Shown here: one piece after another, positions 48,321 to 57,242 of the stretch | Layout: each line of letters starts with the position of its first letter | How positions within the stretch are numbered: position 1 is the first letter of the stretch | Source: Sphingobium lactosutens | Lineage (GTDB): Bacteria; Pseudomonadota; Alphaproteobacteria; Sphingomonadales; Sphingomonadaceae | Assembly: GCF_013393185.1 (NCBI RefSeq) | Contig: NZ_QJQX01000075.1 | Location: 169,081-233,080 of the forward strand | DNA: 64,000 nt | Direction of reading: 5' to 3' | Position numbers and translations under genes: made by a program | Notes under the pieces: generated by a model | The model's input: only the letters and a program-made list of their open reading frames with translations | Database searches by the model: none | What the model was told of the DNA's origin: nothing

Positions 48321-49358
48321 TCAGCCGACCATCCGCCAGCGCATCGTCTCGCCGGCGTGGAAGGGAACGACGCGGATATCGCCGCTGGTGATCAGCTCCG
48401 GCACGATCACCGCCTCGCGCTTCAGCGTGACCACGCCCTCGTTCAGCGGCAGCCCATAGAAATTGGGGCCATGTTCGGAGGCGAAGCCCTCCAGCCGGTC
48501 GAGGGCGCCTTCTTCGTCGAACACCTGGGCATAGCTTTCCAGCGCGAACGGCGCGTTGAAGATGCCGGCGCATCCGCAGGCCGCTTCCTTGCGCCCGACG
48601 CCATGCGGCGCGCTGTCGGTGCCGAGGAAGAATTTGGGCGATCCCGACACGGCCGCCTTGCGGACCGCGAGGCGATGACGTTCTCGCTTGGCAACCGGCA
48701 GGCAATAGGCGTGAGGACGAATGCCCCCGTCGAAAATCGCGTTGCGGTTGATGATCAGATGCTGCGGCGTGATGGTCGCGCCGATCTGGGGACCGCTCTC
48801 CGCGACGAACGCAGCCGCTTCGGCTGTCGTGATATGCTCCAGCACGATCCTGAGCGCCGGAAAATCACGGACCAGCGGGGTCAGGATACGCTCGATGAAG
48901 ACGGCCTCGCGGTCGAAAATATCGATATCGCGATCCGTCACCTCCCCATGGATCAGCAGCGGCATGCCGATCCGCTGCATCGTCTCCAGCAGGCCGGTCA
49001 GCTTGCGGATATCGGTGACGCCATGGGCCGAATTGGTGGTGGCATGGGCGGGATAGAGTTTGCAGGCGGCGAACACCCGCTCCTCATAGCCCCGCGCGAT
49101 TTCCGCCGGGTCGGCATCGTCGGTCAGATAGCAGGTCATCAGCGGCGTGAAGTCCGCGCCCGCCGGCAGGGCGTCCAGGATTCGCCCGCGATAGGCTTGC
49201 GCCGCGGCGACGCTGACCACGGGCGGCGTCAGGTTCGGCATGACGATGGCGCGCGCGAACTGGCGCGCGGTATAGCCGACAACCGCGTGCAACATCTCAT
49301 CATCGCGAAGATGCACATGCCAATCGTCGGGGCGGCGGATCGTTATCTGAGCAGTCAT
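48321..49358 (-). CDS. pyrC: Dihydroorotase (PyrC type)
   Basis: Third step of pyrimidine synthesis, cyclising carbamoyl aspartate. The 345 aa match the E. coli type. The metal site starts with DWHVHLRD (residues 12-19). The carboxylated lysine lies in AACKLYPAHATTNSAHGV, further ligands in LLIHGEV and LEHITT, and the last aspartate in FLGTDSAPH. It is unlinked to carA/carB but in the same pathway. Confidence 0.97.
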   Translation of the reverse strand: MTAQITIRRPDDWHVHLRDDEMLHAVVGYTARQFARAIVMPNLTPPVVSVAAAQAYRGRILDALPAGADFTPLMTCYLTDDADPAEIARGYEERVFAACKLYPAHATTNSAHGVTDIRKLTGLLETMQRIGMPLLIHGEVTDRDIDIFDREAVFIERILTPLVRDFPALRIVLEHITTAEAAAFVAESGPQIGATITPQHLIINRNAIFDGGIRPHAYCLPVAKRERHRLAVRKAAVSGSPKFFLGTDSAPHGVGRKEAACGCAGIFNAPFALESYAQVFDEEGALDRLEGFASEHGPNFYGLPLNEGVVTLKREAVIVPELITSGDIRVVPFHAGETMRWRMVG

Positions 49359-49537
49359 GCGCCCGCTCTAGCCGTTTGCACGCCGGCCGTCGATGCCGAG
49401 CTTCAATCCATCGCCACCAGTTTTCGATGGGAATTTCGTCACCGCCATGGGATGGCGCACGACAAACGCGATCGGAACCCCAGCTTTTTTTTCGTCCCTC
49501 CCGCCGTCCGCGGGACAAGAGGACATCGGAGACGGAC

Positions 49538-49771
49538 ATGACCGCCGACCAGATGATCGACCTGCTCGTCGCCAGGCTCCTGCGCGCCCATGGCGGACAG
49601 AAACACAAGTGGCGCACATTGCTGGGGCCGGTCCGCCTCTATGATCGCGCGACCCACCCGCATTGCAACTGGACCCTCAATCCGGCCGGCTCTCCGGCCG
49701 AGGTCGAGCGGGTCGAGCAACTCGCCGACGAGTTGCGCCTTGCCCATCCCATCCTCACCGCATCGCGCTGA
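49538..49771 (+). CDS. Conserved small hypothetical protein
   Basis: A 77-aa soluble protein, predicted helical at both ends, with the central HKWRTLLGPVRLYDRATHPH segment rich in His, Arg and Trp. It has the general appearance of a small nucleic-acid- or metal-binding alphaproteobacterial protein, but I know no function. The ribosome site GGAGACGG precedes ATG 49538. It is followed at once by a bidirectional terminator. Confidence 0.7.
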   Translation: MTADQMIDLLVARLLRAHGGQKHKWRTLLGPVRLYDRATHPHCNWTLNPAGSPAEVERVEQLADELRLAHPILTASR

Positions 49772-49778
49772 ACCGGCA

Positions 49779-49805
49779 AAAGGCCCGGATCGACTCCGGG
49801 CCTTT
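49779..49805. terminator. Bidirectional terminator between convergent genes
   Basis: AAAGGCCCGGA (49779-49789) pairs perfectly with TCCGGGCCTTT (49795-49805) around a 5-nt loop. It serves the 49538 gene on the plus strand and the UrcA gene on the minus strand. Confidence 0.9.
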
Positions 49806-49835
49806 CGCTTCGGGCCGTCGCGGATGGCGCGACGA

Positions 49836-50180
49836 TCAGTTGCCCGCCATCGAACGCGGGCCGGCGCCGGCGTCGGCATAGCGTTCGCGCGTTTCGGCGC
49901 GGGCGATGGCGGCCGTGATCGGCGCCTGGACTTGCGCGATCGCCTTGCTGCGGCACGCCACCATGGTCGCCGTATCCGCCGTGGCGCACACCCGCGAAGC
50001 GGCGCGCGCGATGCGGCTGCGCAGCTCCTTCTGCTGGTCGGCCTTCGCCAGGTTCAGGTCGCCATGATAGACTTCGCTGGTGCGGCCGTTGGACTGGAAG
50101 TCCTCGGCGGAAGCGGCGCCGGCGGCGACGGTCAGGGTGGCGGCGGCAAGGGCGGCGGCGATCTTTGACGAACGGAACAT
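49836..50180 (-). CDS. UrcA family protein
   Basis: A 114-aa exported protein of the UrcA family, common and multi-copy in sphingomonads. The signal peptide FRSSKIAAALAAATLTVAAG is cleaved after ASA (about 25). The mature part has the conserved pair of cysteines in RVCATADTATMVACRSKAI and the preceding SRIARAA helix. ATG 50180 has GAGGAG 8 nt upstream; another ATG two codons earlier is too close to it. Function unknown. Confidence 0.85.
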   Translation of the reverse strand: MFRSSKIAAALAAATLTVAAGAASAEDFQSNGRTSEVYHGDLNLAKADQQKELRSRIARAASRVCATADTATMVACRSKAIAQVQAPITAAIARAETRERYADAGAGPRSMAGN

Positions 50181-50186
50181 GGGCAT

Positions 50187-50724
50187 ATCTCCTCGAAACC
50201 TGTTGTGACCGGGCCGCCCATGGGGGGCATCGCGGCGCCGGAGGGTGCGGGCGGGGAAGCCGGAGGTTTTCGGGGTCGGCTCCTGTCCCGCTCGCCCATC
50301 CTGTTTAGGCCCGGACGCCGCGCGCCGCGCGTCCGCTTCGACCGGAAGCGACCGTCGTCGGCCAACGGCACCAGCTTCGACCAATGACTGTGCGGAAGGG
50401 GACGAACGGCGGGACGAACGACATCTGCCCGGCGGCAAACGACATTTTCCGTAACGGAAAGCGCGAATCGCAACGATATCGCCAGACATGAAAACGCCCC
50501 CGGCGCAAGGGAAGGCCGGGGGCGTATCCAGATGCTGTCGGGCACTCCGGATCGGGTTGAACTATATGCCAGAGAGACGACGCTATCGGCGCTGAACCGT
50601 CCCTTAACGCCCCCATCATATCGCCCGGACGGCAGGCGTGACCCATGGTTCGATGACCGGCCTTCCCCGGACGCCGGGCGGCATGGGGGCTGGACCAACC
50701 ACCCATCCACGCCGACGAACGACA
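50187..50724. other. Gene-free spacer upstream of UrcA gene
   Basis: About 540 nt between the UrcA and APH-like genes, both on the minus strand. It shows no coding frame with a ribosome site and a recognisable product. Its one clear element is the terminator-like hairpin at 50494-50525. The part from 50200 to 50490 should hold the UrcA promoter; no clean -35/-10 pair was found. An sRNA ending at the hairpin is possible but not shown. Confidence 0.5.
50491..50525 (-). terminator. Rho-independent terminator, minus strand
   Basis: ACGCCCCCGGC (50494-50504) pairs with GCCGGGGGCGT (50515-50525), and on the minus strand it runs into a short T stretch. It lies 200 nt beyond the APH-like stop codon, giving that transcript a long 3' tail. 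Confidence 0.8.
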
Positions 50725-51546
50725 TCAGTCGATCGGCGGCAGCCCCGCCACGCGCAGCGCATCGGCCAGATAGACGGCAAAGGCGGATTCGCGCACCGGC
50801 GCGCGCTGGCGTGTCCAGGCCAGCGCCACCAGCGCCCGCCAGGCCGCCAGCGCCTCGGCATCCAGCCCGGTCAGCGCGCGATAGCGCCGCACATACCAGC
50901 CGCTCGCCGCATCGCGCACCGCCGCCTCCACCCGTCCGACATCGCCCGCCCCGCGCCCCGGCCCGAATCGCATCACCATCTCGGTCCGCACCAGATCGGT
51001 GGCGATCGTCCCGCAGGCCGCACGCGACCAGTCGATCACGCTCACGCCCTCGTCCGTCACGATCAGATTGCCCGGATGCAGGTCGCCATGCGACAGCGCA
51101 TCGCCTTCGTTGAGCTGCACCAGCCGGTCGATCGCCGCCCGGCGCAGCGCCGCACCGACCGGCGCCACCTCGATATCCTCGATCAGGATCGCCTTGCGGC
51201 TGCGCAGCGTCGGCGCATGGCAGGCCTGGATATGCCGCTGCAACCGCGCCATCTGGTCCAGCGCCCAGCGCGTGCGATGGGGATGCCGGGCGATATAGGC
51301 CAGCAGGTTGGGGCCGCTTATCTCTTCATAGACGATGCCCTGCCGCCCGTCGGCCTCTTCCAGGCCGAAGACGCGCGGCACCGGCAGGCCGCTCGCCTGC
51401 ACGACGCGCGCGATCGCATGTTCGCGCGCGATGATGCCCGGATCGACACCCGCATGGAACAGCTTGAGCACCCGGCCGCCATCCAGCCGGTAGACCTGCG
51501 CGCTCGCGCCGGCGGCGATGAAGGACGAAGGGTCAGGCGGGTTCAT
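50725..51546 (-). CDS. Aminoglycoside phosphotransferase (APH)-like kinase
   Basis: A 273-aa small-molecule kinase fold. It has the N-terminal ATP lobe (GASAQVYRLDGGRVLKLF), the Brenner motif HGDLHPGNLIV with catalytic D155, and VIDWSRA with the metal aspartate. Nothing ties it to antibiotic resistance; family members phosphorylate many compounds (choline, homoserine, sugars, antibiotics). It lies 74 nt after the RTX gene on the same strand. Confidence 0.85.
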   Translation of the reverse strand: MNPPDPSSFIAAGASAQVYRLDGGRVLKLFHAGVDPGIIAREHAIARVVQASGLPVPRVFGLEEADGRQGIVYEEISGPNLLAYIARHPHRTRWALDQMARLQRHIQACHAPTLRSRKAILIEDIEVAPVGAALRRAAIDRLVQLNEGDALSHGDLHPGNLIVTDEGVSVIDWSRAACGTIATDLVRTEMVMRFGPGRGAGDVGRVEAAVRDAASGWYVRRYRALTGLDAEALAAWRALVALAWTRQRAPVRESAFAVYLADALRVAGLPPID

Positions 51547-51620
51547 CGCGCCGCCTGTGCCCCAGCCGGCTGGGCTTGGCCAGTGCCTTTCGCCGCCCGC
51601 GCCGCCCTTCCGGCCTCCGC

Positions 51621-54143
51621 TCAGGCCGCCAGGAACATGTCGGCGCTCGGCGCCAGGACGCGATGCTCATAATAGCCCGCATCGATATAATGTTCGGTCA
51701 GCGCCTCGACATCGGCGTGGAAGGCCGCGCGCAAATCCTGATTGGCCGCCGCATAGGCAAGCGCATCGAAACCGTCGACATCGCGCCCCTCGGCCCGGCC
51801 CGCCATGATATAGTGGCGCGCCGCCGCATCGTCATCGCTGCCCAGCGCGACGATCAGGTCCGGGTTGGACGCGATATAGCGCAGCCCGTCGAACCCGTCG
51901 GCGACCCGGCCTTCCGCCCGCCCGGTCTCGATATAATGCCGCGCCGCCGCCTCGACATCGGTGCCGAGCGCGGCCGCCAGATCGGCATAGGTCGCCAGAT
52001 ATTGCAGCCCGTCGAACTGCGCGTCGCTGCGCCCCTGTGCACGCCCCACCGTCAGATAATGCATTGTGGCGGCCGTCGTATCGAGGCCGAAGGTCGCGCT
52101 CAGATCGGCATAGCCGGCGATATAGTCGAGCGGATCGAACGCCAGCGCATCGCGTCCTTCGGCAAAGCCTGCCTGGATATAATGGCGCGCCGCGGCCTCG
52201 GTATCGGTGCCGAGCGCATCCGACAGGTCGACATAGGACGCCAGATAGCGCAGCCCGTCGAACTGCGCGTCGCTGCGTCCCTCGGCAAAGCCCGTGAGGA
52301 TATAATGCTCCGTGGCCGCCGCCGTATCGAGGCCGAAGGCGACGATCAGGTCGTCATAGCCGGCAATATAGTCGAGCGGATCGAACGCCAGCGCATCGCG
52401 CCCTTCGGCAAAGCCCGATGTAATATAATGTTCGGTCGCCCTTGCCGCATCCAGTCCGATCGCCGCGATCAGGTCCGGCGCACCCGCGACGTAGCGCAGC
52501 CCGTCGAACGCCGACAGGCTCCCCGCCAACGCGCCCGTCGCCAGGGTGCCATCGGCGAACTCGACCTGCTCGACATTCGCGAAACGGCTCGCCCCTTCCT
52601 CGCCGACGAGCCAGGTCCATCCATCTGCGGCGATCAGGCTGTAGCTTGCCTTAGCGCCCGACAGCACCAGCATATCGAACCCCGCGCCGCCATCGACGAT
52701 ATCGTGGCCGGTGCCCGGATGAAGCTCATCGTCACCGTCTCCGCCATCCAGTTGGTCGTCGCCAGTATAGGAAAAGAGCTGGTCATTGCCGCCCAGCCCC
52801 TGCAGGACATCATTGCCAAGGCCCCAGGTGGATATCCGGTTGCCCTGATCGTTTCCGGTCCCGTTCACATCCCCGCTGTCATGAAAATACAGATTTTCGA
52901 CATGTGCCGCCAAAACATAGCTGTGCGCATAGGTGGTGACGCCATCCACCCCTTCACCTTCCAGTTCGATGATGATGTCGGTGCCGTCATAGTCGGAATA
53001 ATTGTCGCTCCCTGCGCCGCCCGCCAGGCGATCGATGCCATCGCCCCCCGACAGATAGTCGTTGCCGCTGCCGCCTTCCAGACTATCCTCTCCCGCACCG
53101 CCGCTCAGGACATCGTTACCCGCGCCGCCGATCAGAATGTCGTTGCCGCCCTTGCCGTCCAGCATATTGGCGTCGTCATTGCCGATCAGCGTATTGGCCT
53201 CGGCGTTGCCGGTCGCGTTCAGCGCACCGTCGCCCGACAGCACCAGCATCTCCACGTCTCGCCCTTCCAGGCTGTAGGACACGAAGCTGTAGATCATGTC
53301 ATTGCCCTGGCCCGCGACCTCGACGACATTATCCCGCGCATTGTCGACGATATAGATGTCGTCGCCTTCCAGCCCCGCCATCCGGTCGCCGCCCCACCAG
53401 CCGTCAATGACATTATTGCCGGCGTCACCGGTGAGGGTGTCGGTGTAGCGCGAGCCGTGGATATTCTCGAACCCGCTGACCGTATCCGTGCCCGCCCCGC
53501 CGGTTGCCTGCGCGCCGGTGACAGCCAGCGAAACCGCGACGCCTCCGGTCGCCGACAAATAGCTCAGCGTGTCGATGCCTTCGCCGCCGTCCAGATAATC
53601 GTCACCTGCGCCGCCGTCGATCGTGTCATTGCCGGCACCACCGGTCAGGCCATCTTCATATTTGCCACCGGTCAGCACATCATTGCCGCTGCCGGTGGTA
53701 ATGCCAACGGCTTCAACATTGGTCAGGGTCGATCCCTGGCCAATGAAGGTGGACACCCCGCCCGTGGCTTCGTTCAACCGGAAGCTGATGTCTGCCGTGG
53801 CCGCGGAAAAATCGCCTTGGAAGCGATCCTGCCCAGCCCCGCCGTCGAACGAGACGACCGCTTCATTATATGCTGACATCGCGTCATTGCCGTCTCCCGC
53901 CTTCAGCGACAGAAATTCCACATTGCGCACGGTCAGCGTGCCCATCTCAGGATAGTTCGACCGGCTTGCATAGTTGAATATCGATGTCCGGTCGGGGCCA
54001 TACCAGCTCAAATCCAGATTGAATGTGTCGGACCAGTCCACAACCAGGGCATCATCGCCACCGCCACCATCGACGCTGGACGTCCCATCCGCCGTCGAAA
54101 TAAAATAGCCGTTATCTTCGTCCCCGCCCACAAATGTCGTCAT
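51621..54143 (-). CDS. RTX-type calcium-binding protein with seven C-terminal 41-residue repeats
   Basis: An 840-aa acidic protein, very low in lysine and cysteine, without N-terminal signal peptide. The first 545 residues contain clusters of hemolysin-type GGxGxDxxx repeats (GGAGNDTIDGGAGDD, LIGGAGNDVLSGGAGED and others) that fold on calcium outside the cell. The last about 285 residues are seven repeats of a 41-residue unit with consensus FDGLRYIA-x4-DL-x-AxG-x2-x-AA-x2-HYI-x2-G-x-AEGR. Secretion by a type I system is expected; its genes are not in this window. ATG 54143 is preferred over 54170 as the family-like start MTTFVGG. Confidence 0.9.
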   Translation of the reverse strand: MTTFVGGDEDNGYFISTADGTSSVDGGGGDDALVVDWSDTFNLDLSWYGPDRTSIFNYASRSNYPEMGTLTVRNVEFLSLKAGDGNDAMSAYNEAVVSFDGGAGQDRFQGDFSAATADISFRLNEATGGVSTFIGQGSTLTNVEAVGITTGSGNDVLTGGKYEDGLTGGAGNDTIDGGAGDDYLDGGEGIDTLSYLSATGGVAVSLAVTGAQATGGAGTDTVSGFENIHGSRYTDTLTGDAGNNVIDGWWGGDRMAGLEGDDIYIVDNARDNVVEVAGQGNDMIYSFVSYSLEGRDVEMLVLSGDGALNATGNAEANTLIGNDDANMLDGKGGNDILIGGAGNDVLSGGAGEDSLEGGSGNDYLSGGDGIDRLAGGAGSDNYSDYDGTDIIIELEGEGVDGVTTYAHSYVLAAHVENLYFHDSGDVNGTGNDQGNRISTWGLGNDVLQGLGGNDQLFSYTGDDQLDGGDGDDELHPGTGHDIVDGGAGFDMLVLSGAKASYSLIAADGWTWLVGEEGASRFANVEQVEFADGTLATGALAGSLSAFDGLRYVAGAPDLIAAIGLDAARATEHYITSGFAEGRDALAFDPLDYIAGYDDLIVAFGLDTAAATEHYILTGFAEGRSDAQFDGLRYLASYVDLSDALGTDTEAAARHYIQAGFAEGRDALAFDPLDYIAGYADLSATFGLDTTAATMHYLTVGRAQGRSDAQFDGLQYLATYADLAAALGTDVEAAARHYIETGRAEGRVADGFDGLRYIASNPDLIVALGSDDDAAARHYIMAGRAEGRDVDGFDALAYAAANQDLRAAFHADVEALTEHYIDAGYYEHRVLAPSADMFLAA
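51654..52508 (-). repeat. Tandem coding repeat, 123-nt unit (246-nt higher-order period)
   Basis: Seven units of about 123 nt in the 3' part of the RTX gene. Units 2 and 4 share FDPLDYIAGY and units 3 and 5 share FDGL-x-YLA, so pairs of units were duplicated together. Near-identical DNA (GATCGAACGCCAGCGCATCG) appears at about 52135 and 52381, 246 nt apart. Confidence 0.85.
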
Positions 54144-54301
54144 CACCCACCCCCGTGCAAGCGCCGACATAAGGTGAAATAGTCGGAAATATCAACGCCA
54201 TATTTATGGCCGTAAAATAACCGCGCCGCATCTCTTTTACCGGCACGGCGAACATCCCATCTCCCCGCCGGGGATCGTAACGCCCTTGCCCCGCCCCTCC
54301 C

Positions 54302-54316
54302 GAACAAATAAAGAAC
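54302..54316 (+). promoter_or_regulatory. LexA (SOS) box upstream of uvrA
   Basis: GAAC-AAATAAA-GAAC, an exact match to the alphaproteobacterial LexA site GAAC-N7-GAAC (GTTC-N7-GTTC on the other strand). It ends 6 nt before the uvrA ATG. LexA bound here would block either initiation or early elongation of uvrA. Confidence 0.8.
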
Positions 54317-54322
54317 GGTTCC

Positions 54323-57241
54323 ATGAGTCTCTCACACATCAGCGTCCGCGGCGCGCGTGAACATAATCTCAAGGGCGTCGACGTCGACCTGCCCCGCGAT
54401 TCCCTCATCGTCATCACGGGCCTCAGCGGCTCGGGCAAGTCGTCCCTCGCCTTCGACACCATCTATGCGGAGGGTCAGCGCCGCTATGTGGAGTCGCTCT
54501 CCGCCTATGCGCGCCAGTTTCTGGAGATGATGCAGAAGCCCGATGTCGAGCATATCGAGGGCCTCAGCCCCGCGATCAGCATCGAGCAGAAGACCACCAG
54601 CCGCAACCCGCGCTCCACCGTCGCCACCGTCACGGAAATCTACGACTATATGCGCCTCCTCTGGGCGCGCGTCGGCATTCCCTACAGCCCCGCGACCGGC
54701 CTCCCCATCAGCGCGCAAACTGTCTCGCAGATGGTCGACCGCGTGATGCTCCTGCCGGAGGGTACCCGCTTCTACCTGCTCGCCCCCGTCGTGCGCGGCC
54801 GCAAGGGCGAATATCGCAAGGAACTGGCCGAATGGCAGAAGGCGGGCTACACCCGCGTCCGCATCGATGGCGAAATGTATCTGATCGAGGACGCCCCCGC
54901 CCTCGACAAGAAGTACAAGCATGACATCGAAGTCGTGGTCGACCGCCTCGCCGTGGACGCCGACATGTCCACCCGCCTCGCCGACAGTTTCGAGCAGGCG
55001 CTGAAACTCGCCGACGGCCTCGCCTATGCCGACCTCGCCGACGGCATCGTCCCCGGCCGCGAAGACGAAGTGCAATCCACCGACAAGAAGATGAAGGGCG
55101 CGGGCATCCCCTTGAACCGCATCGTCTTCTCGGAAAAGTTCGCCTGCCCGGTCAGCGGCTTCACCATCCCCGACATCGAGCCGCGCCTCTTCTCCTTCAA
55201 CGCCCCCCTGGGCGCCTGCCCCGCCTGCGACGGTCTTGGCGAACGGCAGGAATTCGACCCCGACCTCGTCGTCCCCAACGAAGCCCTCTCGCTCAAGAAG
55301 GGCGCCGTCGTCCCCTGGGCCAAGTCCAACCCGCCCAGCCCCTATTATATGCAGGTGCTCGGCTCCCTCGCGAAGGAGTTCGGCTTCTCCCTGGAAACCC
55401 CGTGGACCGACCTCCCCGGCGAGGTGAAGCTCATCATCCTCCACGGCACCGGCGGCAAGCCCGTCACCCTGCGCTTCCAGGACGGCAAGAAAAGCTACGA
55501 GGTCAAGAAAGCGTTCGAGGGCGTCATCGGCAACCTCAACCGCCGCATGCTCCAGACCGACAGCGCCTGGATGCGCGAGGAACTCGCCAAATACCAAACC
55601 GCCATGCCGTGCGAGACCTGCAACGGCGCCCGCCTCAAGCCCGAAGCGCTCGCGGTCAAGATCGCGGGCGAGGACATCTCCCTCTCCACCCGCCGCTCGG
55701 TGGTGGACGCGCTCGCCTTCTTCACCGCGATGCCGGACGCCCTCAACGACCAGCAGAACCAGATCGCCCGCGCCATCCTCAAGGAAATTGTCGAGCGGCT
55801 CGGCTTCCTCAACAATGTCGGCCTCGACTATCTGAACCTCGACCGCACCAGCGGCACCCTGTCGGGCGGCGAGTCCCAGCGCATCCGCCTCGCATCGCAG
55901 ATCGGCAGCGGCCTGTCGGGGGTCCTCTACGTCCTCGACGAACCCTCGATCGGCCTGCACCAGCGCGACAATGACCGGCTGCTCGTCACCCTCAAGCGCC
56001 TGCGCGACCTCGGCAACAGCGTCATCGTCGTGGAGCATGACGAGGATGCGATCCGCGCCGCCGACTATATCGTCGACATGGGACCGGGCGCGGGCGTCCA
56101 TGGCGGCACCATCGTGGCGCAGGGCACCCTGCCCGACATCCTCAGGCACAAGGACAGCCTCACCGCCGATTACCTCAACGGCACCCGCCGCATCGACGTG
56201 CCGGCCAAGCGCCGCAAGGGCAGCGGCAAGAAGCTCACCGTCCACAATGCCCGCGCCAACAACCTGACCGGCGTCACCGCGTCGATCCCGCTCGGCACCT
56301 TCACCTGCATCACCGGCGTCTCCGGCTCAGGCAAGTCCAGCTTCACCATCGACACGCTCTACGCCGCCTCGGCCCGTGCGCTGAACGGCGCCCGTATCGT
56401 CGCGGGGCCACATGACAAGGTGACGGGCCTCGAACATTGCGACAAGGTGATCGACATCGACCAGTCGCCCATCGGCCGCACCCCGCGCTCCAACCCGGCC
56501 ACCTATACCGGCGCCTTCACCAATATCCGCGACTGGTTCGCGGGCCTCCCCGAAGCGCAGGCGCGCGGCTACAAGCCCGGCCGCTTCAGCTTCAACGTCA
56601 AGGGCGGCCGCTGCGAAGCCTGTCAGGGCGACGGCGTGCTCAAGATCGAGATGCACTTCCTCCCCGACGTCTATGTCACCTGCGACGTCTGCCACGGCGC
56701 CCGCTACAATCGCGAGACGCTGGAGGTGAAGTTCAAGGGCAAGTCCATTGCCGACGTGCTCGACATGACGGTCGAGGATGCGGTCGAATTCTTCAAGGCC
56801 GTCCCGCCGATCCGCGACAAGATGGCGATGCTCGCCGAAGTGGGCCTTGGCTATATCAAGGTCGGCCAGCAGGCCACGACCCTGTCCGGCGGCGAAGCCC
56901 AGCGCGTCAAGCTCGCCAAGGAACTCTCGCGCCGCGCTACCGGCAACACCCTCTATATATTGGACGAACCCACCACCGGCCTGCATTTCGAGGACGTCCG
57001 CAAACTGCTCGAAGTCCTCCACGCATTGATCGACCAGGGCAACAGCGTCGTGGTGATCGAGCATAATCTCGACGTCATCAAGACCGCCGACTGGATCATC
57101 GATATGGGTCCAGAGGGTGGCGTGAAGGGCGGCGAAGTCGTCGCCGAAGGCACGCCGGAGAAGGTGGCGAAGGAGAAGCGCAGCTTTACGGGGCGGTATC
57201 TCGCGCCGTTGTTGGGGCTGGAGGCTGTGGCGGCGGAGTGA
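54323..57241 (+). CDS. uvrA: UvrABC system protein A (excinuclease subunit)
   Basis: DNA damage recognition ATPase of nucleotide excision repair. The 972 aa show two ABC modules: Walker A GLSGSGKSSLAFDT (about 31-44) and GVSGSGKSSFTIDT (about 665), signature motifs TLSGGESQRIRLA and TLSGGEAQRVKLA. The second zinc module is complete, with CEACQGDG and CDVCHGARYN. In the first module the usual CPxC is CPVS, so one cysteine is lost while CPACDGLG remains; I recall this as common in alphaproteobacteria. An exact LexA box lies directly upstream. Confidence 0.98.
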   Translation: MSLSHISVRGAREHNLKGVDVDLPRDSLIVITGLSGSGKSSLAFDTIYAEGQRRYVESLSAYARQFLEMMQKPDVEHIEGLSPAISIEQKTTSRNPRSTVATVTEIYDYMRLLWARVGIPYSPATGLPISAQTVSQMVDRVMLLPEGTRFYLLAPVVRGRKGEYRKELAEWQKAGYTRVRIDGEMYLIEDAPALDKKYKHDIEVVVDRLAVDADMSTRLADSFEQALKLADGLAYADLADGIVPGREDEVQSTDKKMKGAGIPLNRIVFSEKFACPVSGFTIPDIEPRLFSFNAPLGACPACDGLGERQEFDPDLVVPNEALSLKKGAVVPWAKSNPPSPYYMQVLGSLAKEFGFSLETPWTDLPGEVKLIILHGTGGKPVTLRFQDGKKSYEVKKAFEGVIGNLNRRMLQTDSAWMREELAKYQTAMPCETCNGARLKPEALAVKIAGEDISLSTRRSVVDALAFFTAMPDALNDQQNQIARAILKEIVERLGFLNNVGLDYLNLDRTSGTLSGGESQRIRLASQIGSGLSGVLYVLDEPSIGLHQRDNDRLLVTLKRLRDLGNSVIVVEHDEDAIRAADYIVDMGPGAGVHGGTIVAQGTLPDILRHKDSLTADYLNGTRRIDVPAKRRKGSGKKLTVHNARANNLTGVTASIPLGTFTCITGVSGSGKSSFTIDTLYAASARALNGARIVAGPHDKVTGLEHCDKVIDIDQSPIGRTPRSNPATYTGAFTNIRDWFAGLPEAQARGYKPGRFSFNVKGGRCEACQGDGVLKIEMHFLPDVYVTCDVCHGARYNRETLEVKFKGKSIADVLDMTVEDAVEFFKAVPPIRDKMAMLAEVGLGYIKVGQQATTLSGGEAQRVKLAKELSRRATGNTLYILDEPTTGLHFEDVRKLLEVLHALIDQGNSVVVIEHNLDVIKTADWIIDMGPEGGVKGGEVVAEGTPEKVAKEKRSFTGRYLAPLLGLEAVAAE

Positions 57242-57242
57242 A

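Noticed and set aside
50725..51546. Aminoglycoside resistance gene
   Set aside because: Only the general APH kinase fold is present; nothing in the sequence or context supports antibiotic substrates.
51654..52508. Regular repeats of about 123 nt that might suggest an array or satellite
   Set aside because: They keep one reading frame and encode a 41-residue protein repeat in the RTX gene; there is no repeat-spacer pattern as in CRISPR.
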